This document shows, in pieces, positions 33,782-42,408 of a stretch of DNA of 64,000 nucleotides (the first letter of the stretch is position 1; each line of letters begins with the position of its first letter). The notes beneath the pieces were generated by a model. That model saw only the letters and a list, made by a program, of their open reading frames with translations, was not told the DNA's origin and ran no database searches. The stretch comes from Schauerella fraxinea (lineage in GTDB: Bacteria; Pseudomonadota; Gammaproteobacteria; Burkholderiales; Burkholderiaceae_B): the NCBI GenBank assembly GCA_030849945.1, contig JAVDKK010000006.1:216683-280682 (forward strand), read 5' to 3'. Made by a program: the position numbers and the translations under genes.

Positions 33782-33876
33782 TGTCGTTCGGTCCTCCGAA
33801 AAGATAAGTCGTGTTCGGGCAAATCGCGCCCGAACCCACAATTTTACCTGTTGTGGATGACAATACCCTGGCGGGT

Positions 33877-34509
33877 TTACGCCATGTTCTCAATATCCAC
33901 GTGGGGATAGTTGCGGCGAAACACGGTTTCGCCCATCGCAACGAGTTGGGCGCGAATCTGCGCGTCGACGTGTGCATGAAACGGGCGCAGCATCGCTGCA
34001 TGGTTCTGGGGGGCGTCGATCAGATCGAGCGCGGCGGCCACCGCCTCGACCGTGGCGAGACCATCTGTGCGGGGCGACTTGCGCAACCGGTAAGCCGACA
34101 TCGCTGCGGGCGCCAGTCCGAACCGGGGGAGGGCAAGCAAGGCGGGATGGTTACGCAGAATGCCAGCGGCGTGTTTCCACGTGCCGTCCAACACGACCAG
34201 TGTGAGCGGTACTGAAGCCGGCTGCGCAGCGGCATCGGCATCGGCAGCAGCGGGATCGTCGGCTTCAGCCGGATAAAGCAGCAGCGATTGTCGCCCGGGA
34301 ATCGTCCAATCCTCAGGCGCAAAGGTGGTCCGGCTTACGACTGCTGCATGGCGCAACCCCAAGGCAACCCACCGCGCCGTGTTCAACGCATGTTTGCTTT
34401 CGCGCGGATCCTGCAGCACGCGTACCGGCGTGCGGTTATCGATTGGGGCCACGAGCGCGCACACGCATTGGGCCATCAGCAGCGCGCAGCGAGGGCAGCG
34501 GGCGCGCAT
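33877..34509 (-). CDS. DTW-domain tRNA-uridine aminocarboxypropyltransferase
   Basis: 210 residues starting with a zinc-type N-terminus (MRARCPRCALLMAQCVCALV: CxxC and CxC). The DTW motif is seen as DGTWKHA, and the conserved RTDGLATVEA follows. DTW proteins (YfiP/TapT, DTWD1/2) add 3-amino-3-carboxypropyl to uridine 47 (acp3U) in tRNA using S-adenosylmethionine. An insert AADADAAAQPA around residues 90-100 is a low-complexity loop. It precedes mgtC in reverse order on the minus strand, five bases away. Confidence 0.9.
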   Translation of the reverse strand: MRARCPRCALLMAQCVCALVAPIDNRTPVRVLQDPRESKHALNTARWVALGLRHAAVVSRTTFAPEDWTIPGRQSLLLYPAEADDPAAADADAAAQPASVPLTLVVLDGTWKHAAGILRNHPALLALPRFGLAPAAMSAYRLRKSPRTDGLATVEAVAAALDLIDAPQNHAAMLRPFHAHVDAQIRAQLVAMGETVFRRNYPHVDIENMA

Positions 34510-34513
34510 GCGT

Positions 34514-35029
34514 TCAGACCTCGTCGTCGATATCTTCGGCCTTGCGGCGTTTTGCGACGCGCACCTCCACGTGGCGCAGCACGGCGAGCACGAAAAGCGC
34601 GAAGAGGGTGCTCAATATTGCCGTCATTTCACGGCCCATGCCGGCCGCGACGCCAATGGCCGCCGTCATCCAGATGCTGGCCGACGTGGTCAAGCCCTTG
34701 ATGCGGCGTTCGTCGCTCAATTTGATGATGGCGCCCGCACCCAGAAAGCCGATGCCGGCCACGATTCCTTGCAGCACGCGGCTCAAGTCTTCGATGCGCA
34801 TGCCGCTTTGTGCCGGCACCAGCACAAAAAGCGCGGCACCCAGGGCGACCAGGATATGCGTGCGCAACCCGGCCGGCTTGCCGCTCGCCTCGCGTTCGTA
34901 GCCGATGATGCCGGCCAGTACGCCGGCCACCGTCAGGCGCACGATGATGCGCACCGCTTCACCGATATCGGTGATATCCGAGAACTCTTGCGCCAGTGCG
35001 GCGCGGACGATGTCCCAAGTATCCGTCAT
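34514..35029 (-). CDS. MgtC/SapB-family membrane protein
   Basis: 171 residues with 4-5 membrane helices and the MgtC core pattern RLTVAGVLAGIIGYEREASGKPAGLRTHILVALGAALFVLV and GIGFLGAGAIIKL. MgtC proteins affect Mg2+ homeostasis and F1F0-ATPase in intracellular pathogens; environmental homologues have unknown roles. It lies directly before the DTW gene with a 4-base gap and probably shares its transcript. Confidence 0.92.
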   Translation of the reverse strand: MTDTWDIVRAALAQEFSDITDIGEAVRIIVRLTVAGVLAGIIGYEREASGKPAGLRTHILVALGAALFVLVPAQSGMRIEDLSRVLQGIVAGIGFLGAGAIIKLSDERRIKGLTTSASIWMTAAIGVAAGMGREMTAILSTLFALFVLAVLRHVEVRVAKRRKAEDIDDEV

Positions 35030-35131
35030 ATGGAAACGCTCCGTTGATCGGCTCGACGTTCATCCGTCCGATGTTGTGCAACCTCAATACACCTGCCGGT
35101 ATGATGACGCGAATCGAAAATTCTGCGGGAT

Positions 35132-35635
35132 ATGCCCATGTTGTTGCGCGATGCGGTCGATGCCGACGTACCCGGTATTGTGGATATCACGAATCATGCC
35201 ATTCTTCACACGACGGCGCTCTGGACCGAAACGCCGGTCACGAACGAGATTCGCCAGCGATGGATGGACGACCGCCGCGCACGCGGTTTTCCCGTAATCG
35301 TTGCCACGGACGGCGAGGCCATTCTAGGCTTCGCCTCTTACGGTGATTTTCGTCCGTTCGAAGGCTTCGTCAATACCGTCGAGCACTCGGTTTATGTGCG
35401 GCCTGACGCCCAGGGCCGCGGCCTGGGACGGCAGTTGCTCGGCGCGGTAATCGATCGCGCGCGTGCGGCAAATCTGCATGTGATGGTGGCGGGCATCGAG
35501 GCGCAAAATGCGGCGTCGATTGCCTTGCACTTGCGCGCGGGCTTCGTGCAAACCGGATTGATGCCGCAAGTGGGCCGCAAGTTCGGCCGCTGGCTCGATC
35601 TGGCATTTTTGCAGAAGAACTTGCACGACGTCTGA
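35132..35635 (+). CDS. GNAT acetyltransferase (phosphinothricin-acetyltransferase type)
   Basis: 167 residues. The GNAT acetyl-CoA motif RPDAQGRGLGRQLLGAVI (Q/RxxGxG/A) is present, with TALWTETPVTNEIRQRWM and VNTVEHSVYV, which are typical of the Pat/YncA branch that acetylates phosphinothricin or methionine sulfoximine-type substrates. The C-terminus GRKFGRWLDLAFLQ also fits. Divergent from mgtC. Confidence 0.92.
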   Translation: MPMLLRDAVDADVPGIVDITNHAILHTTALWTETPVTNEIRQRWMDDRRARGFPVIVATDGEAILGFASYGDFRPFEGFVNTVEHSVYVRPDAQGRGLGRQLLGAVIDRARAANLHVMVAGIEAQNAASIALHLRAGFVQTGLMPQVGRKFGRWLDLAFLQKNLHDV

Positions 35636-35794
35636 GGCATAGAAACGTGGCGGGCGCAGGTGGGGTGCTCCCCTAAGCGGCTTTAATTGCCGACGCAGCG
35701 CATCATGGCCTCGCGGCGATCCGATTGCAGGTGACCGGGCGATCGCTGCGCTAGCGTTGCCACATGCGCCTTAGCGAAGCGGTCGTTGAGGCCG

Positions 35795-36616
35795 TCAAGC
35801 CGCAGACTGCGCTGCCACGAAGTCTGCCACTGCCGCATTGAATACGCGCGGGTTGCCCAGATTCATGCCATGCGACGACCCGGCGATCGTCAAACGCGCG
35901 GCTTGCGGCAATAGCCCTTCAAGACGATCGAGGGTGGCCGGATAGGGTTGTGGGCTGAGTGCGCCGCCCACGAGCAACACCGGCATGGCCAGCGATTGAA
36001 CCGTGGCCGCGTCCAGTTTGAAGGGCGGCTCGGCAGTTTGCGCAGACAGCGTCGTGGCGTTTTCCCGCACCATCTCCTGAAACCACGGCACCATGCGACG
36101 CCAGGTGTCGGGTCCGCTGACCGCATCGATGAAGAGCGCCAGGCCGGCATCCACGTCGCCGTTTTGAATCAACGCCATGGCGTCATGGCGAAACCCGCCG
36201 CGCGGATCGCTGTGATCGGCCAAGCCCACGCCGGGATCTGCCAATGCGAGCGTGGCGATGGCTTGGGGCGCCAGCACAGCCATTTGCAAGGCCACGCTGC
36301 CGCCACGAGAATGGCCCACCACATGTGCGGGGCCAGCCGCCAGATGATCGATCAGGCCAAGCAGGTCGTGCGCATGGCGATCGATCGAAAACGGCCCGCA
36401 TTCCGGGTTCCATTGGTGCGGCCAGTAATGCCGCAGGTTCACAGCCACCACCCGATGGCTGCGGCTCAAGGTCACGATCTGCGATTTCCAGTACCTGCAG
36501 TCGCAAAGCGAGCCGTGCACCAGCAGGAGCAGGGGGCCGGCGCCGGTATCGGTGTACGTCAGCGTGTAATCGGGCAGCGCGTAGTGGTGAAGGTCGGGCG
36601 TAAAGTCGGCGCGCAT
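35795..36616 (-). CDS. alpha/beta hydrolase
   Basis: 273 residues from ATG 36616 (MRADFTPDLHHYALPDYTL). Oxyanion-hole segment LLVHGSLCD, nucleophile Ser in VVGHSRGGSVAL, a probable acidic residue in the ALADPGVGL region and His in GSSHGMNLGN make a complete hydrolase triad. The family includes haloalkane dehalogenase-like, esterase and epoxide hydrolase activities; no single substrate can be given. It is divergent from the EamA gene, with 86 bases between the starts. Confidence 0.9.
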   Translation of the reverse strand: MRADFTPDLHHYALPDYTLTYTDTGAGPLLLLVHGSLCDCRYWKSQIVTLSRSHRVVAVNLRHYWPHQWNPECGPFSIDRHAHDLLGLIDHLAAGPAHVVGHSRGGSVALQMAVLAPQAIATLALADPGVGLADHSDPRGGFRHDAMALIQNGDVDAGLALFIDAVSGPDTWRRMVPWFQEMVRENATTLSAQTAEPPFKLDAATVQSLAMPVLLVGGALSPQPYPATLDRLEGLLPQAARLTIAGSSHGMNLGNPRVFNAAVADFVAAQSAA

Positions 36617-36702
36617 GGCAGGAATGATCGGCTGTGGCCGCGTGAAGTCGAACGGTGATTTTAACGGTCTGGCCGAAAGGCCTCCGCGATACACTTGGGC
36701 CC

Positions 36703-37617
36703 ATGAACGAACTCGCCTGGCTTTGGATTCCCGTCACCCTTTTTGCCGCCGCTGCGCAGGCGGGTCGCAATGCGGTGCAACGCAGTCTGACCGAGCGGTT
36801 GGGTACGCTGGGAGCCACCCAGGTTCGATTTTTGTACGGGTTTCCGTTTGCGCTGCTTTTCCTGGCCATCGTCACGCATCTCACGGGCGACGCGTGGCCC
36901 AGCGTCAACACCCGCTATCTTCTATTTGCAACCGGTGGCGCGGCCGCGCAGATTGCCGCTACCGCGCTCATGTTGGCGGCAATGCGTGAGCGCGCCTTCG
37001 TGGTCGTCACCGCCTGGACCAAAACCGAGCCCATCCAGGTGGCGGTATTTGCGCTGGTGGTGCTGGGCGATCCGCTATCGATCTGGAGCATCGCCGGGAT
37101 CATCGTGGCCACCGTGGGCGTTGTGCTGATGTCCACCAAGCCGGGCATGGGGGCGCAAGCGTTTTCCGACTGGCGTCCGGCGGTGTTCGGTATCGCTTCG
37201 GGCGCCTTCTTCGCGTTTTCGGCTGTGGGTTTTCGCGGCGCCATTCTCACTCTGGAAAGCGGCTCGTTCGCAATGCGCGCCAGCTATACGCTGGTGTGGT
37301 CGCTGGGCATTCAGGTCACGATGCTGGTGGCGTGGATGGTGTGCTTCAAACGATCGTTGATCGGCCCCTGCTTGCGGGCGTGGCGCACGTCGCTCTTGGG
37401 CGGTCTGCTCGGCGCGAGCGCGTCCCAGGGCTGGTTTCTCGGCTTCGCGCTTACGGCGGCGGCCAATGTGCGCACGCTGGGCCTGGTGGAGGTATTGTTT
37501 GCCCAGATGCTGTCGCGGCGCATCTTCGCGCAATCGGCAAGCCCGCGGGAGTTGGGCGGCATCCTGCTGATCGTGGCCGGTGCCGTCGTGATCGTGATCA
37601 CGGCTGTTACGGCTTAA
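36703..37617 (+). CDS. EamA-family DMT transporter
   Basis: 304 residues with 10 predicted membrane helices and two EamA repeats. MNELAWLWIPVTLFAAAAQAGRNAVQRSL is the expected N-terminus, so ATG 36703 was chosen over an upstream in-frame ATG at 36655. EamA proteins export or import metabolites of many kinds. A TACACT -10-like box ends seven bases before the ATG, so the mRNA may be leaderless. Confidence 0.9.
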   Translation: MNELAWLWIPVTLFAAAAQAGRNAVQRSLTERLGTLGATQVRFLYGFPFALLFLAIVTHLTGDAWPSVNTRYLLFATGGAAAQIAATALMLAAMRERAFVVVTAWTKTEPIQVAVFALVVLGDPLSIWSIAGIIVATVGVVLMSTKPGMGAQAFSDWRPAVFGIASGAFFAFSAVGFRGAILTLESGSFAMRASYTLVWSLGIQVTMLVAWMVCFKRSLIGPCLRAWRTSLLGGLLGASASQGWFLGFALTAAANVRTLGLVEVLFAQMLSRRIFAQSASPRELGGILLIVAGAVVIVITAVTA

Positions 37618-37749
37618 GTTCGGAAGTGGGGCAGGGACGGCGAGGGCAGAGCTTTCTCGGCGGTTGCCACGCCTCATGATGTCGCTTATCCCCGACCCCC
37701 GACCGCGCGCGGTGCCGTCAGCCGCAAATTTCAGAAGACGCTCGTTCGC

Positions 37750-37904
37750 GCATCAGAAGAAGATCTCCTGTGCTTCAGCAGAAGACCACCTTTGCTTCAG
37801 AAGAAGACCCCCCTTGCTTTAGAAAAGAGAGCCTCCAAGCTTCAGAAGCAGAGCCTCCTCGCTCCAGAAGAAGATCTCCCATGCTTTAGATGATCCTCCC
37901 ACGC
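37750..37904. repeat. seven-copy 22-bp imperfect tandem repeat
   Basis: Units start at 37750, 37772, 37794, 37816, 37839, 37861 and 37883: a spacing of 22, 22, 22, 23, 22 and 22 bases. The consensus is close to GCTTCAGAAGAAGAYCNCC followed by a short variable tail. Each well-kept unit begins with the palindrome CTTCAGAAG; the 4th and 7th units carry CTTTAGAAA and CTTTAGATG. The array is in the 405-base gap between convergent eamA and cpoB, ahead of the cpoB terminator. The 22-bp period is not a multiple of three, so it is not coding. Confidence 0.88.
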
Positions 37905-37915
37905 GGCGACCGCTC

Positions 37916-37952
37916 AAACAAAAGGGACGAGCCGTCTGACGGTTCGTCCCTT
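37916..37952 (-). terminator. intrinsic terminator after cpoB
   Basis: Arms AAGGGACGAGCCGT and ACGGTTCGTCCCTT pair with one G-T pair around CTG. Read on the minus strand the stem is followed by TTTTGTTT, a normal terminator for the tol-pal-cpoB transcript, located about 70 bases after the cpoB stop. Confidence 0.85.
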
Positions 37953-38022
37953 GATCTTTCTGAGTACAGCAGCGTTTGCCGCACCAACGTGTCTACTGCA
38001 CCAACATTTACTGCACCTGGAT

Positions 38023-38715
38023 TTACTGCAGCAGCGTCAGGCGGTTTTTGGCCGTGCTGGCAGCGGGCGACGACGGATAGTCGCGCACGATGCGTTGCAG
38101 CGTGGTTTTGGCGCCGGCGCGGTTGTTCGTTTCGATCTGGCTGCCGGCAATCACGAGCAAGGCATCGGGTGCACGCTCGTTGTTGGGCGATTGCTCGACC
38201 ATTTGCTGCATCTGGGTGATCGCACCCTTGAAGTCCTTGGTGGCGTAACGGCTGCTGCCCAGGTAGAACTGCGCCGTCGGTTTGAGCGGGCTGTTCGGAT
38301 AGGCAGACACGAAGCCGGTCAGCGCATCGCCTGCTTCCTTGTAGCGACCAGTGCGAAACTGGTCGATCGCGGCATCGTATGCCGCCTGTTCTTGAGGATC
38401 GTTGGCGGCGGGGCCATTGGCCTGCTGCTGTTGCTGCGATTGCTGATTGGCGCTCGGCTGCTGGCGCGACACCAGTTCGAGCTGCTCACGCAACTGCATC
38501 ACTTCTTGCTGCATGGACTGCATTTGATCGGCCAATTGCAGGCGGGCACGCGCATTCTGCTCGTTCATCTGCTGCACTTGCTGGCGCAGATCAAGAATGG
38601 CTTTGCGCGCTTCATCGTCCGAGAAAGCGTGCGCGGGCGCACTGGCGAGCATCACGGCCAAAGCCGCGGCAATAGTCAGGGGGCGAAACGACTGGAAGGA
38701 AACGTGCATAGTCAT
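38023..38715 (-). CDS. cpoB: CpoB (YbgF), Tol-Pal associated periplasmic coordinator
   Basis: 230 residues. Signal peptide (FRPLTIAAALAVMLASAPAHA), a coiled-coil region with Gln/Glu-rich QQVQQMNEQNARARLQLADQMQSM, a Gln-rich linker (SQQQQQAN) and three TPR repeats (YDAAIDQFRTGRYKEAGDAL ... YLGSSRYATKDFKGAITQM). CpoB coordinates PBP1B activity with Tol-mediated outer-membrane constriction. The gene ends with in-frame stop codons repeated three times (see 37988-38030). ATG 38709 two codons later is an alternative start. Confidence 0.94.
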   Translation of the reverse strand: MTMHVSFQSFRPLTIAAALAVMLASAPAHAFSDDEARKAILDLRQQVQQMNEQNARARLQLADQMQSMQQEVMQLREQLELVSRQQPSANQQSQQQQQANGPAANDPQEQAAYDAAIDQFRTGRYKEAGDALTGFVSAYPNSPLKPTAQFYLGSSRYATKDFKGAITQMQQMVEQSPNNERAPDALLVIAGSQIETNNRAGAKTTLQRIVRDYPSSPAASTAKNRLTLLQ

Positions 38716-38731
38716 CCGGGAGCTTAAAAGT

Positions 38732-38768
38732 AAAAAAGCGTCGGAACGATCTTAGACCGTTCCGACGC
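38732..38768 (-). terminator. intrinsic terminator between pal and cpoB
   Basis: On the minus strand, an 11-bp stem GCGTCGGAACG / CGTTCCGACGC with a 9-base loop is followed by six T. It stands 30 bases after the pal stop and 16 bases before the cpoB start, so readthrough into cpoB should be limited. Confidence 0.88.
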
Positions 38769-38798
38769 GCGTGGGGCATTTCCTGCTACGCGACCTGC

Positions 38799-39305
38799 TT
38801 AACGCTGATAGACGATATCAGCGCGGCGGTTTTCGGCGTAATCAGATTCCGACGAACCCGTCGACGTCGGCTTTTCCTTACCGAAGCTGATCGTCTCGAT
38901 TTGCGAGTCGTTCACGCCCAGCAAGGTCATCATGCGACGCACTGCGTCCGCACGACGTTGGCCCAGAGCCAAGTTGTACTCAGCGCCACCGCGTTCATCG
39001 GTATTGCCTTCGACTTTCACGCGCTGTTGGCCATTGCCGGCCAAGTAGCGAGCGTGCATTTCGACGAGGCTGCGGTACTGGTCGGAAACCGAGTAGCTGT
39101 CGAAGTCAAAGTACACCGAGCGCTGTTGCGCCAAGGGGCTCTGCGGGTTGAAGGGGTCCATGACTTGGCCGGACGAACCGCCCATTCCTGAACCTGTGCT
39201 GCCGCCAGCGTTACCGGCTTGATCGTCCAGGGGGACGGAGCTGCAAGCCGCCAGGGTTGCTGCAAATGCGGCGATGGTAAAGCTTTTGGCAATGCGCGAT
39301 CTCAT
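38799..39305 (-). CDS. pal: peptidoglycan-associated lipoprotein Pal
   Basis: 168 residues. Lipobox LAAC after a short signal (SFTIAAFAATLAACSS), a Gly/Ser-rich linker (GNAGGSTGSGMGGSSG), then the OmpA-like peptidoglycan-binding domain with SVYFDFDSYSV, VEGNTDERGGAEYNLALGQRRADAV and SYAENRRADIVYQR-type end. Pal is anchored in the outer membrane, binds peptidoglycan and TolB. Fifth gene of the cluster. Confidence 0.96.
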   Translation of the reverse strand: MRSRIAKSFTIAAFAATLAACSSVPLDDQAGNAGGSTGSGMGGSSGQVMDPFNPQSPLAQQRSVYFDFDSYSVSDQYRSLVEMHARYLAGNGQQRVKVEGNTDERGGAEYNLALGQRRADAVRRMMTLLGVNDSQIETISFGKEKPTSTGSSESDYAENRRADIVYQR

Positions 39306-39340
39306 GATATTTCCTTTGTGTAAAGAGAGTCACACGTGTT

Positions 39341-40651
39341 TTATCGGGTAAAAGGGCCCCAAGTTGGTTCACGTATTTCCCCGTTCAGTACCGAAAGCGT
39401 CTGACGAACACGTCCATCGCTCGAGACCCCTGCCAGCACCCCGCGGCCACCTTGCGAAGCGGCATAGAGGACTTGCATGCCATTGGGAGCGAAGCTCGGG
39501 GACTGATCGTCACGACCATCAGTCAACAAGGTTTCGGTTCCGCTGGCCAGGTTCAACGAAGCGATCTTGAACGCGCCATCTCGTCTTGCAACGTACAGCA
39601 GCGTCGATCCATCGGGGGAAATTCGGGGTGAGATGTTGTAACTTCCGTTAAAGGTGATCCGCCGCGCATCGCTACCGTCGATACCGACTTGGTAGATTTG
39701 CGGGCCGCCACTGCGGTCGCTGGTGAACATCAAAGAACGTCCGTCGGGGGTGAACGCCGGCTCGGTGTCAATCCCCGGGGAGCGCGTCACACGGCGTAAA
39801 TTCTGGCCGCCGGCGCTCAAAGTATAGATTTGCGAGAGGCCGTCGCGCGTCAGCGCAACTGCCAGTTGGCTACCATCGGCCGACCAGGCCGGGGCGCTGT
39901 TATTGCCTTTGTAATTTGCAACAGGCACGCGCGCGCTGGTCGCCAGCGTGTGCGAATAAACAACAGGCTTGCCGGACTCGAAGCTCACATAGGCCAGCTT
40001 CGACCCATCGGGGGCCCAGGCGGGCGAGATGATCGGCTCACGCGAGCGCAGGGCGACTTGCGGGTTCTGACCATCGGCGTCTGCCACTTGCAATTCGTAG
40101 GTGTCGCCACGCTTGAGCACGTAGGCGATACGGGTCGAGAACACGCCGCGCACGCCGGTGATCTTTTCGTAGATGCGATCGGCGATCTGGTGCGAGACGC
40201 GGCGCAGTTCCTGCTCGGTGCCCGAGAAGGCTACGCCGTCCAACTGGCCCTTCTTGACCGTATCGGCCAAGCGGAAGCGCACGTCATAGCGGCCATCGGC
40301 CGAGCGGGTGATGCTGCCGTACGAAAGGAAGTCGGCGCCACGGCCACGCCAGTCGTCATGCGCGATCTGCGAGTCGACCGTCAAGCCGGAATTGGCGGCG
40401 CTGATCAGGCGGAATTGACCGGTGCGGGTCAGGTCGGCGCGGATGACTTCGGCGATGGCACGGCCATGGGCGTCGTCGCCCGCGAAGTCAGCGATCGCGA
40501 TCGGGTACTGGGTTGCGCCGGTACCGGAAATGTCCACGCGCAACTGAGCGTGGACCGGCGTGGCAGCCATCCAGGCAGTCAGCAGCATCATCAGGCCGAG
40601 CGTCGCGTAAGCGCGCCACGTGCCGGCCATTCGGCGATATGCGGAACTCAT
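39341..40651 (-). CDS. tolB: Tol-Pal periplasmic protein TolB
   Basis: 436 residues. Signal peptide near residues 20-35, an N-terminal alpha/beta domain (ISGTGATQYPIAIADFAGDD) and a C-terminal six-blade beta-propeller with repeated PAWSPDG-like strings (ISPAWAPDGSKLAYVS, SAPAWSADGSQLAVAL, TEPAFTPDGRSLMFTSDRSG, SPRISPDGSTLLYVA, QSPSFAPNGMQVLYAAS). TolB links Pal to TolA and colicin-type partners. Length matches the family. Confidence 0.97.
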   Translation of the reverse strand: MSSAYRRMAGTWRAYATLGLMMLLTAWMAATPVHAQLRVDISGTGATQYPIAIADFAGDDAHGRAIAEVIRADLTRTGQFRLISAANSGLTVDSQIAHDDWRGRGADFLSYGSITRSADGRYDVRFRLADTVKKGQLDGVAFSGTEQELRRVSHQIADRIYEKITGVRGVFSTRIAYVLKRGDTYELQVADADGQNPQVALRSREPIISPAWAPDGSKLAYVSFESGKPVVYSHTLATSARVPVANYKGNNSAPAWSADGSQLAVALTRDGLSQIYTLSAGGQNLRRVTRSPGIDTEPAFTPDGRSLMFTSDRSGGPQIYQVGIDGSDARRITFNGSYNISPRISPDGSTLLYVARRDGAFKIASLNLASGTETLLTDGRDDQSPSFAPNGMQVLYAASQGGRGVLAGVSSDGRVRQTLSVLNGEIREPTWGPFTR

Positions 40652-40667
40652 AAGGGGTGTTCTCCTG

Positions 40668-41876
40668 TCAGTCGTACATTCTGTAGATCACGTCGATTAC
40701 CGACTCGAAACTGCCTGTGGACGGCTTCGGGAACGGGTTGCATCGGCGGATACCGGTTTCGACGGCTCGATCAAAGCCAGCGTTGCCGGATGAGCGTGTC
40801 AGATTTACGCCTGCCACCTCACCGTTGGTACGCAACTGTACCCGGTATTCTGCCGTAGGATTGGCCGATCCGCTACGGGCAGGTGTGGGGAATTGCACAC
40901 CTGGACGCACGCAAGCGCGAACTTTTGCGCCATAACCACTATCTCGACCGCCACCGGCCTGATTTCGGTCGGCCGTACCGCCCGGAAGACCGGCTGCGCC
41001 GAGCACGTCGCCACGCATCGCATCGCGCAAAGCCTTGTCCGCAGCGGCCGCTTTGGCAGCCGCCGCTTTCTTCTCGGCGGCGGCTTTTTCAGCCGCTGCT
41101 TTTTCGGCAGCCGCCTTCTTTTCCACCGCCGCTTTCTCTGCTGCAGCCTTCTCTGCCGCGGCTTTTTCGGCCACGGCTGCTTTCTCGGCAGCTGCTTTTT
41201 CGACCGCTGCTTTTTCGGCGGCAGCCTTGTCGGCGGCCGCTTTTTTCTCGGCTGCGGCTTTCTTTTCGACTGCTGCTTTTTCAGCGGCCGCTTTCTCAGC
41301 GACCGCTTTTTCGTTGGCGGCCTTCTCGGCGGCTGCTTTTTCGGCAACGGCCTTCTGTTCTTTGTCTAAACGTTGTTTTTCTTCACGGGCAGCTTGTTGG
41401 CGAGCCTCTTCCACACGTGCTTTCTCGCGCGCGGCCTCGGCGGCTTCACGGGCTTTTTCTTCCTGCTCGCGCTTCTTCTTTTGCGCTTCGAGCGCAATTT
41501 CAGGATCCGGCACGGCCTCGGGCTGCACCGCAGGCTTGGGCGGCGGCGTCGGAGCGGGCGGGGGCGTGGGCGCCGGTGCCGGTTCGGGCTCAGGCGCGGG
41601 CGTTGGGGGCGGCGGGGTAGGCGTCGGCGGCGTCGGCGTGGGTTCGGGTTGCGGCTCGGGTTCGGGCAGGGGTTCGGGCTTGGCGTCGGGCGAGACACCA
41701 TCGGCCCAGAGTTCGACCTGAACCGGGCCCGGATTTTCGGTGTGCCAGTCCAGTCCGAAGAAGAGCACGATCACCAGCAGCAGGTGAACCGCGACCGCGA
41801 GCCCCAAGGCCTTGCGGTTGTCTTGGGTGGGCGGCGGTTCGGGCGGCGTGCCGTGTGGAGGGAGTGTGGGCGTCAT
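40668..41876 (-). CDS. tolA: TolA, inner-membrane spanning protein with long Ala/Lys coil
   Basis: 402 residues: a short cytoplasmic end, one transmembrane helix (ALGLAVAVHLLLVIVLFFGLDW, about 25-46), a Pro-rich spacer (PEPTPTPPTPTPPPPTP), a long helical domain of repeated EKAAAEKAAVEKKAAA units (about 150-300) and a C-terminal domain that contacts TolB/Pal (VRACVRPGVQFPTP ... ESVIDVIYRMYD). The coil spans the periplasm. High GC gives a shadow frame of repeated residues on the other strand, which is not a gene. Confidence 0.95.
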   Translation of the reverse strand: MTPTLPPHGTPPEPPPTQDNRKALGLAVAVHLLLVIVLFFGLDWHTENPGPVQVELWADGVSPDAKPEPLPEPEPQPEPTPTPPTPTPPPPTPAPEPEPAPAPTPPPAPTPPPKPAVQPEAVPDPEIALEAQKKKREQEEKAREAAEAAREKARVEEARQQAAREEKQRLDKEQKAVAEKAAAEKAANEKAVAEKAAAEKAAVEKKAAAEKKAAADKAAAEKAAVEKAAAEKAAVAEKAAAEKAAAEKAAVEKKAAAEKAAAEKAAAEKKAAAAKAAAADKALRDAMRGDVLGAAGLPGGTADRNQAGGGRDSGYGAKVRACVRPGVQFPTPARSGSANPTAEYRVQLRTNGEVAGVNLTRSSGNAGFDRAVETGIRRCNPFPKPSTGSFESVIDVIYRMYD

Positions 41877-41931
41877 GTCCTGGATAGTACGGATCGGGCA
41901 GCCACGAAGGCGGCCACGTCGCAGTCGCGCG

Positions 41932-42408
41932 TTAGCGCTTGACCGCCGGTTGCTGTTGGGTCGTGGGGCGCGGCTGATTGCCGCCGGCGCTCTGGTCGAC
42001 CAAGAGTCCCAGGCGGGTCACGCCGCTGCCGCGCAGCTCGTCCATGACCTTCACGACCGACTCATAGGGCACTTTGCCGTCGGCGGCGATCACCACGGGG
42101 GTGGTCGCGGTAATGCGTGCCTTCACGGCCGAGATCAGGTCGCCGCGGGCGATATCCTGGGGCATGGCGCCGCCCTCGCGCATCCGCAGCGCAAGATTGC
42201 CGTCGGCATTGATCTGCACTTCGAGCGGGGTGGACGGCACTTCGGCCGCTTGGCCGACCGAGGGCAACTCGATCATGCCCGGCGTGACGAGCGGTGCGGT
42301 GACCATGAAGATGATCAGCAATACCAGCATCACGTCGATATACGGCACGACGTTGATATCGCTTTTCATCCGGCGGCCATGCCGGCTGTTGGAACGTACC
42401 GAGGGCAT
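41932..42408 (-). CDS. tolR: TolR (ExbD/TolR family)
   Basis: 158 residues. One membrane helix starting after the conserved DINVVPYIDVMLVLLIIFMVTAPLV, whose Asp is the proton-motive residue, and a periplasmic domain ending RLGLLVDQSAGGNQPRPTTQQ. Works with TolQ to energise TolA. The ATG shares one base with the tolQ stop (TAATG). Confidence 0.96.
   Translation of the reverse strand: MPSVRSNSRHGRRMKSDINVVPYIDVMLVLLIIFMVTAPLVTPGMIELPSVGQAAEVPSTPLEVQINADGNLALRMREGGAMPQDIARGDLISAVKARITATTPVVIAADGKVPYESVVKVMDELRGSGVTRLGLLVDQSAGGNQPRPTTQQQPAVKR

Noticed and set aside
37750..37904. CRISPR array
   Set aside because: Units are tandem with 22-base period and no unique spacers; no cas genes in the window.
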